From Verpa conica (lineage: Eukaryota > Ascomycota > Pezizomycetes > Pezizales > Morchellaceae), in contig JAUFSD010000013.1 of NCBI GenBank assembly GCA_033030425.1, positions 310,001 through 374,000 of the forward strand: a stretch of 64,000 nucleotides of DNA, read 5' to 3'. The position numbers and the translations under genes were made by a program. Below are positions 11,166 through 22,703 of this stretch, piece after piece. The notes under the pieces were generated by a model that was not told the DNA's origin, made no database searches, and saw nothing but the letters and a program-made list of their open reading frames with translations. The number at the start of each line of letters is the position of its first letter. The first letter of the stretch is position 1.

Positions 11166-11399
11166 ATGTCATCCAAATCAGACAACAACCCTACCATCCA
11201 CCCTAAGAAGAACGAATCCCCAGCTACTCTCTCAGAATTTGTCGCTGAAGGCAAGAAACCCGACTACAGCACTCAGTCGGCTAAAGGAGATAAAGGAAAC
11301 GACAAAGGCGGCAATGCCTATGACCATTCATCCACTTCAGCTCAGGGTAAAGGGCGAGAAGGGATGATTGCGAATAATGAGACTCGCACTGCGGAATAA
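11166..11399 (+). CDS. Small hydrophilic protein, function unknown
   Basis: A single-exon frame of 77 residues, rich in Ser, Lys, Asp, Gly and Asn, with no hydrophobic segment, no Cys and no signal peptide. Codon use is even and coding-like, a feature missing from most short frames nearby, and the start follows an A-rich leader. The composition (PATLSEFVAEGKKPDYST, then a Gly/Lys/Asp-rich half) resembles small disordered stress-associated fungal proteins, but I recognise no named family. It lies 368 bp after the GH95 stop on the same strand. It could also be a chance frame. Confidence 0.6.
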   Translation: MSSKSDNNPTIHPKKNESPATLSEFVAEGKKPDYSTQSAKGDKGNDKGGNAYDHSSTSAQGKGREGMIANNETRTAE

Positions 11400-14300
11400 A
11401 TGTTTGATCTTCACTACCCACCCTAGAATTAGCATGAATATAAAGCTAACATTTAGCCTATTTAAGGGAGGTTCTTAAGTCAAACATTAAGATATATAGG
11501 ACCATTCCATTGTTTTTCAGTACCATCGTTCTATTTTGAGTGACCCAAGGGTCATTGAGTTTTTCCTTTTACGTATCATTGTATAAGGCGTGCTTCTTTG
11601 CTTTTATGCTATATTGCTCTGAATATCAACATATATTATGTTATTAGCATATAATAGCTCAATACCAGAAATCTCTTGGTATATATTTATGATGGTGCAT
11701 ATGTATGTTTACATACCGACTGGTGATACTTTGTCTTGGGAAAACAAACCAAACATGGTAGAGCCGCCACAACCCAGACCACCCTTGCCCTGTTTGTTGG
11801 TGAAACTCACTCCTAAACATATATCTAGTGTCACGCCACGTACCCCACCAACCGATAGAGTTTTTCTTTCCACATAACTACCCAGAGGGTATTGGGGAGG
11901 AGGCTGACCGGAAAGAAGGCGCCGTAAATTATAAGTGTCACAAATTTAAAGTTTAAGACACCATGGATTTCCCACGGACCTGCGTGCCATAGGACGTAGG
12001 ACATACCCAGATCCCCACAATATTGAGCAACAAAAAAAGGAGAGGAGGAGGGAAACTTATTTCGAAAAATATTAGAAGCCAATATATGCACTTCTTGTGC
12101 TATTTGCCGGGACACTCACGACGGCCTTCCGAAGATTAACCAGTATGAACAATGGAATGTTTTCCCAGCCCTAATTTTAGGATCTAGCTCCTTCAGATTA
12201 ACAGGCATTACGTAGGTTCCCTTAGATTATGTTTTTATTATGGCAGCTAGGATCCTTGTGGGAGGGTTTAATGCCCTCTACCAAGGTGGTAGTAATTAGC
12301 GTATTAGGTGGTTAGTCGCGAACGAAACTGGAATTTACAACAGTGGCTTGCATACGTATCCGATGGCTTCCTAGAGACAATACCTGATCCCTGATACATG
12401 TACACTTTATTACCGACGGAATCCTAAGTTCTAGAGTTAGGAGACGAGCTGGGGGGCGGCTAGACTCATGTTAAGATCGCATCATCGGAGATAAAAAAAT
12501 TCAATTGCCTTCTAAGTATAAATTCTTAATACTAGTAGAGATAGGTGGTACGTCGCGTGACTCAACATAGCATCACATTTAATCACTCGCGAGCGTGGGG
12601 GAGAAAAACATAAAGACGTAGCAGAGTACTGTACAGGTATATACCTAGATCAAAACAGATAGGGGGTAGATTAGGAGTCAGTCAAAGAAACCCTATAAGA
12701 GGGGTATTAATTATGGTATATATAGGATAAGAGTATGTGATGCATTAATCAAGCGAACTTGCTAGTCTCCCCCTCTCTGTTTGATATCAGCTACTCTCTA
12801 CTTCTAACAAACCATACACACCGTTAGCCACACGGATACTATTTTGCCTAATTATCCATCCAGTCTCAAACCCATGTTACCGGGACGCGACGACTTCTTG
12901 ATGTCTAAAGCTTGACTAAAAAAGAACCTGCAAGGAGATCTCCACTCTATATACATGACTTTAAACTATATCCAAGACCCTAGGACTACTTTCGAGTATG
13001 GTTTACCCCGGTGCCATATTTAGTTTTTTTTTCCTTTGTCATAAATTAATCGCTTGACCTGTGGAACCCGGGCTATTAATTTAATTCGAATAAGAGTTTT
13101 TCTCCGATCCCCCGGTATCACAAGGAACGGAGATGAGCGTAACACAAGGCACTACAACCCTAAGCCCTTGATTGTGGAAGAACTCACAGAACCTTCCATA
13201 GGATTTGTAGAGATTAATAGGGACCCGTGAGGAAGGTTATGGCTAAAAGGCTCAATTCTGCGCAATTCTACGCAATTATTTAGACGTATCTGAAGAATAG
13301 ACTCAGCACGTAGAGCTAGAGATAGAGATAGAGATAGAGAGATAGAGATACTAAGGCATGCAATTGAAGCTCTAAAGTCCACAAAACAACACCACAACCT
13401 CAAGGGCTTAATTCCACAATTCTCTTCACGTCTGCACAGTGACATAAAGACTCAGGATGAGACTTTGAAATACGCTCTCCACTCTCAAGGATGGTGCGCA
13501 ATTTACGTCGATCCCAATGCCAACGGCGGACTCAAGCGGTCGGTGCGGGAAAAATCTCCGACCGGTCACCCCCGCCCACATCTCCGATTGGTGGGCCTAT
13601 CGACAGACATGGTAAAGTACAATGATGCTGATTGCCGCAAGAGTGACTTCGCCGCACCTCATCGTCCTTTGTGGAATCGAAAAGCATCCTATATCTATTT
13701 TTTCCACAACGGGGGGGAAGAAGAAAGAGTCGGCCCACCAGCTCACACGGTGACGGTCATCTGTGTCTACCCAGGAATATCCCCTTGCTCTTCGTTATCG
13801 CCTTGTCGGCTTGAGATTCCGGCACCAAGAGTCAACCCCACATTTCGAGTACAGGCTTGCTTGCCCTTGCATTCCTTGGCTCGACGACGTTCTTCCGGAT
13901 AACTGTGGAAAAACAACCACCCCGTACTCGAGCTCAAACGCGTTTACCAAAACACTTCAATTCGGGAGGGAGATCGTCACCAAGACAAGCTTTTCTCCGA
14001 CTTGTCACGGCCTACATCCCCCCATCCGAGGTGTCTTTAGATGTGCTAGTCGCGGCCTCGGAGGTCCCGTGCATACACGCGAGTCCAGTAATCGCGCGAA
14101 TTAAGTCTGCGAGGTCAATTTGGTTCTGATAAAGCCTCAGCAACAATTGATTCTGTCCCCTTGTCACAATTGCCACAGTTTGGGTAGCTTGGCCGTGGTG
14201 CAACATACATTCTACGTTTTTCTCTCTCTCTCAAGTGGTCAGTGAGCAATTAAAAAAAAAAAAAAAGAAGGGTTGTTCTGGGCAACGTTTTTTTTTTCTT

Positions 14301-16044
14301 TCTTTCTCTTTTATTTTCAGAACACGAATTCATCCATCCTGTATCTCTCGGGATTTTTGCCGCAACAACACACCCCAATTTGGCCCCAGATTTCGGCCTA
14401 TTTTGGCGGTGCAGAAGGACAGAAAAGGGATTAGGTGAAAGAAGGGTTCCTGGACTGCAAGTGATTGCTTTGCCAAGAGGAAATTGGTGCACTCCTTAAG
14501 CTGACTTCGTCCCGACAGTCCGTAATTTGAAAACGCCAGTTTCTCACCTGCGCGTTACGTCTCCACACTCTCTGGTCAAAGGAGCGTTCCCATTGGTACG
14601 CAGAGACACATTACACATTCACCCAATCAGCGAACGTGTGGGCGCAGATTTCTCACCTTTCAACCACACTCCTTTGCGGACCATCCCCACATCCACGGAT
14701 CCAAGATATCGCAAAAGCTCCCTTCTATAGAATCACTCATTCTCATTCGTTCCTCTGAGTAAGGCTCGTAGCGAGTAAATAGCTGTGACCATAATCCATC
14801 CCCTGTCTACCGCCCCCCCCCCCGCAATTCATATACATCGAAGGCTTAAAGGACAACACTCCCGACAAGCCGTGAAGTATACCAGGGGATACAACCCCAC
14901 ACAGCCGGAGAATTTACCGGCTGTCGGAGAAGAAGCCTACCTTAACGCACGTGCCAAGTGCAGCTTAAACTTCCTTAGTTTCACTCCGTGATAAGGAATT
15001 GCCTCCCGGAGCAACACCAAGCTAGACAGATTGAGTCCGGAAACAGGGTGGCAGTGGGCAAAAGTGGAAAATAGTCACGGATTGCGGTACATTGGGATTG
15101 TTACTGCTACACTAAAATCGGTCTTCTGCGAGTACTCCTCTTTTGGACCCCCACACAAATCTGTTCCCAAAAGGGTGTGTGGAAATCAGCTCCTAAGCAG
15201 ACCCCGTCTTCATCCGGACTTACAGACGACACTATTCCCCGTCTAGAGGCTGTAGAATAGCCTGCATTGATCTGCCGTTCTGGGCATTTCCTCATCGCAC
15301 TTGTTTTTCTCCCACTCGTGTGCCACGTCTTCTGTCCTGTTGACCCATCGGAGAATTACGATCTTGCATTATAGACTGTCTTCCACCACTAGTTTCGCCG
15401 AAAGCCCCCGGACCGGAGACGAGAACACCTTGCGGGAGAGTGTACTAAACATCCGATCTTTCTACTAAACACACTTGAGAAGGTTCCTGTCACCCGTTCC
15501 AGTGGCCCGAAAGAAGCAGCATCTCAAAGAAGCAGAGTATCACAGCATCTTATCCGAATTGGTACCCCGCTTTTTGCCCTCAGTCGACTCCCCAGATCAG
15601 GGTCTGGATCCCCTAAAATTTCTTTTTTTCCTTTCAAGCTTGCACTTTAACTTCATTAAGGTACCGTACCGCCCCTATTACACATTCCAAGGTAATGGAA
15701 GGACTTAACAAGAGACTTATGTGTTTGGGAAACACAGACTATAGTCAGGGCCCCAATTCTGTATATTAGTGCTGCGCTCAAGTAGCCTTATTTTTTCGTG
15801 TTTCATGTTCGACGATCATTGCACCAGCGAAAGTGCTTTTTGAAACAGAGCTTGTATAAGTATCGAAACTGGAGGATAGCCGTGGTACTATTAGTGGCGA
15901 ATATATTTGTAAGTATTCTCAACATCACACTTACATAAGAAAGGGTCATCTAAGAGCATCGATAGAACTCACTAAAGAGAGCTGTGGAATCCTGAAAACA
16001 CAGTCCTAGTAAAGTACTTCAAAATAACAAAAAGAATCTATTCG
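11400..16044. other. Long intergenic region upstream of the zinc-finger regulator
   Basis: The left part (to about 13.4 kb) is AT-rich with a GATAGA microsatellite. From about 13.45 to 16.0 kb the base composition is more balanced, with many pyrimidine tracts and several overlapping frames of 60-145 codons in more than one frame. None has a recognisable domain or consistent splice signals. The right part may be promoter plus a long 5' leader of the gene at 16045. Confidence 0.5.
13317..13350. repeat. (GATAGA)n microsatellite
   Basis: About five units of GATAGA with one shortened unit, in non-coding DNA. Confidence 0.9.
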
Positions 16045-19000
16045 ATGGCGAACACTGCAGTCCATTTACACTTATCTCAATCCCCAACAAGCTCAGAGTC
16101 TAGAGCTACCTCTTTCCCCCTACTTCCATCACCAACATCTTTCTCATCCTCTTCGTCCATGAATCAATCAATGAATATTTCGTCACCCTCAGTAACGGGT
16201 GCTTCTCCAGTAAAGGCGACCCATACATGCCCGTCATGCGCACGCACGTTTTCTCGGGGTGAACATCTTGATCGTCACCTAACAACACACTTACCCTCCA
16301 ACTCTTCAAAAGCTTTCATCTGTCAATCTTGCTCAAAGGGATTTACGAGGAAGGATGTCCTAACTAGACACATCAGAGCTGTTCATGAAACAAAGCGGTC
16401 TGACGTTAGGAAGAGCAGGCGGAGGAGCTGTAGGAGATGCGCTGGGTTCAAAATAAAGTGTTCAGGTGGAGGGCGAGGAACTAGCAAGAATGGGACAAGG
16501 GAAGGAGGAAGGGCCGAGGACCCTTGCGAGGCGTGTAAGAAACGCGGCGCTGTGTGTATCTATGACTTTGGAACGATCTCCGAGTCCGGTGATGCAGAGA
16601 CACGAAGTAGTGAAGGGCTCGATACCAGCCCAAAGGCGACAAGCGAACACCGGAATATTAACGGTGATGACAGTGATCTTTTGGACTTTGGTTCCGACGG
16701 TGCTGGGTCTATGGTTTCTGAGAGTGAAGTGGATAGGGTATCAGGTGAGGAGGGCGGCCATAAAAGAAGGAAAACCATTGATGGAAATTACACAACCTCA
16801 TTCACCGGCTCATCACCTTTCGACGAAATACATCATCCAAACTCGTCACGAGTATCTCCACATCTACTATCAGCGGCTCGTCTTGCTTCAGAAAATGGAA
16901 GCCCTGGAAGGAATTCTGACCCATCTACTTCCTCGGCCAGTCTCCAAAACTTGATCAGCAATGATCAAACCGAGTTGTCTTCAGCAGATCAATTAATGTC
17001 CCTCATGACTACAAATACATATGGTACCATACCAACTGACCCCAATCTCAACGACTCAAGTGGTGATTCGCAAACGCCACAAAAACTGCCATTATCAGTT
17101 CATATTCCCATATTTGGGTCAAAACCTCAGGGCCCCCCGAGATCCCCACCAATAAATCAGCCCAGTGCAGTACCCCAGTCACCAAATCCAGATTTATACC
17201 GACGGAACGACTATTTTCAACAGAAACAGTCAAATGGCGTTAATAACTTTCCACACCATTCAGTATCTCATGGTGTGCCAGGGCCTCTATCACCTTTCCG
17301 AGATGCCCTCCCTACTCCCTCTAGACTAGGTGAGTTAACTTACTAGCATGATATGCCAAATGGTGCCCAATCTTAAAGCAATTACTAAAGGTTTGTGTGT
17401 AGCAAATACATTACATGGGATCAATCCCACATCTCCCCAGTCACCACAGCACTTTGGAAGTGCACAAACTCCTAAGCCCACAGATATTAGTTCTTTCGTC
17501 AACGATACACCAGATATCAACCAACGGACTAATGAATTCCCTTCAGTATCCTTTACCGTTGACTATAACCAACTAAATCAAAAACAAACGGCAATGCAAC
17601 CAAGTCTATCAAGTACTGGATCTTTCCAAGAGGGAAATTTTGAGTCAATAACATCACAACAAGGCCTTCCTGGGAATATCAACGGTATTCCATTTGACGG
17701 TTCAAAGTCAGATGACAACCCAGGATACAGTAATGATCTCTCAGGCTTAGAGAGCGATGACAACTGGTTCTTTGACTTTGGTATTTTCGACACTAGCACG
17801 GACTGGATGAGAGGTTGGGGCGACGATTCTTCAACGTTAGATATTCTAGGAATCAATGGCTCACTTCCCGAAAGACATCTCTCTACAGTGGCACCCCCAC
17901 CTCCTGCCGGCGCTACTTCTCTGGGACTTGCTGCAAGTCCTGTGCTACCACATAATACAAAGTCTTTTACTTCACCAGCGCCAGGATCAGCATGTTCGGA
18001 TGACGGTTCAGCACCTTATGGCCCTAAACATCGGGAAGATCAGACACGCCTTCCATCAGTCAGCCCACTCAAAGACCACTCTTCGGTTGAAGACTTTCTA
18101 CCATGGGGCTGGCAATCTTGCCGAGACGAGCCTAAGCGCCGTGTAACGTTACCTCCGCTAAGACAGATATTAGAGGAATATACACCCTCAACAATTGCCC
18201 AGCGTTACGATTCAACTTCTATTGGAAAGGATGGCGATCTGGTGAATGAGAGGATCCGGAACGATATGGTCTCTTTGCTTTCAATTCCTTATGAGCGGTA
18301 CCCATACGAGAGCGCCGATATGAGCAAGTTTCCAACAAAGAAGATGATTGATGGATTCATCAAGCTTTATTTTGAACAGTTTCATTCAAACCTTCCGATG
18401 ATCCATAGGCCAACATTTAGTACCGAGACCTGTCCAACTATTGTGCTTGTTTCGATGGCTAGTATCGGGGCTAGTTATAGCAACGTTGAGGGTGCCAAAG
18501 TATTTGCAGATACCTTGAGTGAACTTTGCAAGAGGACACTCACATGGATGGTATTACATAGCTCCCTGCAGATGTTGATCCAGTCACTAACACTATTTAA
18601 CCCAGGCCGAATTCAACCCTGAATACCCACGCTCTGACTTCTTCCTCAGGGCATTATGTCTCCAAAGTGTGTACGCCTTAGGTTCCGGCTCTCACCGTCT
18701 CTACGACTCAGCAGATGTATCTCGAAGCTTCCTGATCGGAAATGCCCGTCGTATCGGTTTATTCTCTGGCACGGTTTCTCCACCGTCATCTTCTCCCCCG
18801 TCAGCACCGAATTCTCCAGGCTCATCAAACAGTGATCTTCGAGGAAAATCTACTGAAGATACACCTCTCCAGCGCGATACTAATGAGAAGCTCGAGGCCC
18901 GTTGGAATGCATGGCGAAAGCAGGAGGAACTCAAACGTCTCGCGTGGTCCATCTTTGAGTACGATTGTTCCTTTTCAACATTATCTAATCGCCGTGGTGC

Positions 19001-20145
19001 AATCACTCTAAATGATATATCCACCCGTATGCCTTGCGCAGAGGCCCTATGGGAGGCGCCGAATGCTCAAGCTTGGGCTTCGCTTCTTGAGCTCAGGACA
19101 TTTACACAGTCACCTTACGCAGATAAGGGGACTTTATTTTATCCTACGCTGCGAGACGTTATCTCGGAGAAGGTCTCGCCTGAAACACTCACTAGTTGGG
19201 GGAAACGGCTATGTGCACAAGCTATGGGCAGAATATTATGGGACTTTAAGGAGCTTGAGGAAAGTGTGTTGAGTGTCGGCGGCACCAGCACAGGTCTTGC
19301 AAGTGGGGGAGGGCTAGGGTTGCCAATGCTCAGTCCTGGTCTGAAACCAGCAAAGGAGACATTGTTAAAGTCGTTAATGGGGTTATGCGAATGCATCCAA
19401 GAAAAGCAAATGGATGGAGGGCCACGAGAGGGTGAAGTAGAAGGAGACAAGGTTCACATGATGTAAGTTCTCTAATCCCTCCTTAACCACCAGCTACGAT
19501 GATTACTAACAAATAAATAGTCTCGCCTGTCTCATATCACACTACACTCATCTCCATGCCGCCTTCCCTACCGTCTCTCTCATCCTCTCTCTTGCTCGTC
19601 GTCCACCTTCATCAGCAGAGGGTGTCATCGATCCACGTATAACCCGACTCAAGACAATATTCTCAACCGACCCTGTATATGCACGAACCCTGGCCTGGAA
19701 CTCAGCCCAAATCATCGCCATCTCACGCTGGAAGCCTGTTTTCTCACCTGTTGAAGGAATGAGAATTTTTATGGCCGGTGTCGTCCTCTGGGGCTTCGGT
19801 CGGTACTTCCGAGAGCCCTCATCTACCCAAGAAAACACCCGATCAAGCCCTTCATCGCCTATCCGAGGAGTCCAAGAGCAGATCGTCCGACTTGATTCAC
19901 ACCCTTGGACAATAGGTATGCAGAGCGCCACTGGATATTGTCCTGACGAATGGATCAAAAAGGGAGGGAAGAAGGCCACTATCGGGAATGATGACTCGGA
20001 GGGAAACGCAATGACCGAAATATGCTCCGACAGAGGTGCTCGAGAGGTATTGAGAGTTGTGGTTGGTATTTTAGGGCGGATGAGGGTTTGGGGATTGGGA
20101 GGAGAGTTTAAGAGTGTGCTAGAAGAGATGGTAAAAAGAACCTAG
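16045..20145 (+). CDS. C2H2 plus Zn2Cys6 fungal transcription factor
   Basis: Exons 16045-17329, 17403-18550, 18606-19462 and 19521-20145 give 1304 residues with unbroken phase. Two C2H2 fingers lie at about residues 58-82 (CPSCARTFSRGEHLDRHL) and 92-115 (CQSCSKGFTRKDVLTRHI). A Zn2Cys6 cluster follows at about 128-174: C-x2-C-x6-C, a 21-residue loop rich in Gly and charge, then C-x2-C-x6-C. After a long Ser/Pro/Asn-rich disordered stretch, a fungal-specific transcription factor domain begins near residue 740 (FIKLYFEQFHSNLPMIHRPT) and continues through ALCLQSVYALGSGSHRLYDS. Such proteins act in the nucleus and bind promoters. The finger order and the C-terminal domain match the combined C6/C2H2 group of ascomycetes. 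The loop between Cys3 and Cys4 is unusually long. Targets cannot be read from the window. Confidence 0.92.
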
Positions 20146-20808
20146 CTAGCTAGCTTGCTCGGTGATTACGTTTATAGATATTCATGTCTTTTTTTTTCTT
20201 GGATGTCCTGGAGTATTGGTATTTATTTAGGCCAGGGGGCCAGGCTGGGTACTGGGTACGAGAGAAAAGTGTTTCTTTTTTTTTTTTTTTTATTCCTTTT
20301 GAGTGTTTTACTTGGGTGAAAGAGTTATTAGGTAAATATTAGTTTTAATTCATGATAACGTAACGATGATTATACTTTGATTTAAGCTACCGCTAAGAGC
20401 CGTATATTACTACTAAAAGTCAGCTGGACCTGCAGAAGTTACCACCCCAAAGCATATCCCCGGGACCTAAGGATTTTTCGCAAGAGATTAAGTAACTATT
20501 CTGTTTATGTAGCATAGGCTTTGAGGAATATTAATAGGCGATTTATATAAGTTCCCTCATATCCTATTATATAGTGCAGAATATGATTACCGTGTCTTCT
20601 AGGAAATGACCCAACTGACAAGAAAGCCCACCAACAATAAACATAATACTAGAATTCATAACCATGATACGAAAATCGTACAAAAGAAGAGTATATACAA
20701 GTAAGCCAGAACTAAACCTCCCCTCCAGAAAAAGAAAGAAAGAAAAGAAGGGAAAAAATATAAAACACCCAATCGTAAAAATAAAAATAAAAATAAAAAT
20801 AAAAATCA
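20146..20808. other. Convergent intergenic region
   Basis: It lies between the 3' ends of two convergent genes. It contains a T homopolymer near 20280 and an AAAAAT microsatellite just beyond the minus-strand stop codon. No gene seen. Confidence 0.6.
20777..20806. repeat. (AAAAAT)n microsatellite
   Basis: About five units of a six-base A-rich repeat, immediately 3' of the minus-strand stop at 20809; it would lie in the 3' UTR of that gene. Confidence 0.85.
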
Positions 20809-21922
20809 CTAAGCACCCAACTCAGCCACCTGTGTATTCCGCGCCGTAACTCCCCCCTTCATCGCGCTATCCAAGGAATAACCTTCTTGATAGCTAACCG
20901 GGCTCACAGTGCTTGGTGGGGGAGGTGGGTATTGGGGTGTACCCTGAGCATACTGCGGATACTGTTGATATATCATATCTGCAGGAGGATGTGGTGGTGG
21001 TGGAGGTGTTTGTTCTTTTTGGTTTTTGGACTTTTTAAACAACATGAAGGCAAGGACCGCAATGACCGCTATCGCAATAAACGCACCAGCTGCGATCCCC
21101 GCGATAGCACCGTTGGATAGAAGATGGCGTGGGGGGTTTATGAACGGTAGGTTGGTGATTGTAGGGCCGGGAATGATGAGGCCGGATGAAGTGTACCTAG
21201 GTATGCTAGAATCTGTTGGGGTGCTGACGGTAGGTGTAGGTACGACAACTGAGATGCCGGGCGTGGTCGAGCAGCCTAACCAGGTTTGGGCTGCGCTTTG
21301 GATTTCTATAGTGTAACAGTAAGGGGCTGCGGTTGAGGAACTATATGTATCATATGAGGATTGATGTTAGCGATAACATAGCGAGGAATAATATAATTCG
21401 TAGGTTGTAGATGTACCATTTGAAACATCCGTTGTTATCTGCACAGCCTGTAGCTGTGTAGTCGTAGCAAGCCCTAGCTGTTGATGGTGCGATACCGGGT
21501 GAGCTATGAAAAGATTAGTTGCGGTACTTCATACTTTTGTCTTTGTCTTTTTTTCTTTTTTTCATAAAGGCTATTATAATAATACGTACTCGTAGCAATC
21601 TATAGTGTTAAACGCAGTATAGCAGGCTCCTCCTGTATAACAGTTCACTGTTTTTTTAAAAAAAAACTCCAAGTCAGTCGTTGAAAATTCATGGCCTAGG
21701 GATAGACTTACATCCACCATCTTTATTACAACATCTACTCTCCAGAATACACCCCGCGTCTCCACAAGCGACATAGCCAGGGCTACATGTAAGCTCTGCC
21801 CGCTCGACCAGTCCATCTGCCCCTGGCATCGGCCCCATCCAAAGACCTTGGACCTTCAAAACACTGCAAAGACCAACCACTAACCCCAGCGCATGGGAAA
21901 ACTTCAGCTGAATAACCATCAT
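20809..21922 (-). CDS. Single-pass surface protein, Cys-rich outside and Pro-rich inside, function unknown
   Basis: Exons 21922-21712, 21647-21590, 21503-21417 and 21340-20809 give 295 residues. An N-terminal hydrophobic signal (about 1-25) is followed by a Cys-rich segment (CSPGYVACGDAGCILESRCC, then CYTGGACYTAF and CADNNGC). A Ser/Thr/Pro-rich stalk comes next (VVVPTPTVSTPTDSS). Then there is one transmembrane helix near 198-222 (GIAAGAFIAIAVIAVLAF), a basic stop-transfer KKSKNQK, and a cytoplasmic tail of Pro/Gln/Tyr repeats. The architecture resembles fungal wall sensors and other mucin-like plasma-membrane proteins, but the ectodomain is not a WSC domain I can recognise. The first ATG of the MM pair was taken as start. 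Splice phases all agree. Confidence 0.75.
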
Positions 21923-22436
21923 GGAGAAGAAGAGGAGGATTTTTCTGTATGGTTAGAGTGTTGGTAGGCTTAGTACGTAGTATAACGAAAGGCGAAAGGG
22001 TGGGGCGGGGTTCTTATTATTCCCACAAACACGGGAGAGATAAGTTTTTTTTTTCTTTTTCTTCCTCTATAATAATAGGCTTGGGGTTTCCTCCTCTTCC
22101 CCTTTTTGCGCACAGCAGACCTGCGTGCTCCCGCGCAGAAAGCAGGGCGTGTTTGATTATTGACTCAGGTTTGGGTGACGACTAACTCGTGGCTGAATAC
22201 ATACAACATCTCCCCTTCCCTCCCCCCTCTTTTCGAGATATTCAGCTCACCAAACTAGGCAACTGTAGTGTGAAGTGTAATGTCTCGAAACCTGTCTTGA
22301 CCCATTTCCACCGCAGAAGTCTCGCCCATTCATAAACCAAATTCAGTCTAGGCACTTGGTAGAGCTACATGTAGCTGTGAATATGCAGTTGACAATATTC
22401 TTCCCGCGCTGAATTAATGTGGCTCTGTTGTGCATA

Positions 22437-22703
22437 CAGTACACTCGCTCTATAAGGGTAAACGCTCCATATGTGTATAGCTAGCAATCCTTAAGTATTT
22501 TTTTATGGGAAAATAAGGGATCCTCCTATAAGAGCACCCTTAGGATTTTGTGTTTTTTTTCTTCTTAGTATACCCTTATAAAAAGTGACCCTTTGGCCCC
22601 TATTTGATATCTTGGCATATCCTTGGCGTTGTTTATAAGGGTAAGTTATCTATAAGGGTATGCATGTGCGGCAAAGGCGTACCCTTATAAAGCGAGTACA
22701 CTA
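22437..22703. mobile_element. Short TIR element (element A), TA-flanked, non-autonomous
   Basis: The left end begins CAGTACACTCGCTCTATAAG and the right end, read in reverse complement, begins TAGTGTACTCGCTTTATAAG, followed on both sides by GGGTA. Dinucleotide TA flanks both ends (22435-22436 and 22704-22705). At 267 bp and with no coding frame it fits a Tc1/mariner-superfamily MITE. The internal sequence contains more copies of CTATAAGGGTA and TATAAGAG. Confidence 0.75.

Noticed and set aside
13465..13902. 145-codon open frame on the plus strand
   Set aside because: It overlaps equally long frames in other phases, has no domain, and its composition follows the local pyrimidine-rich DNA.
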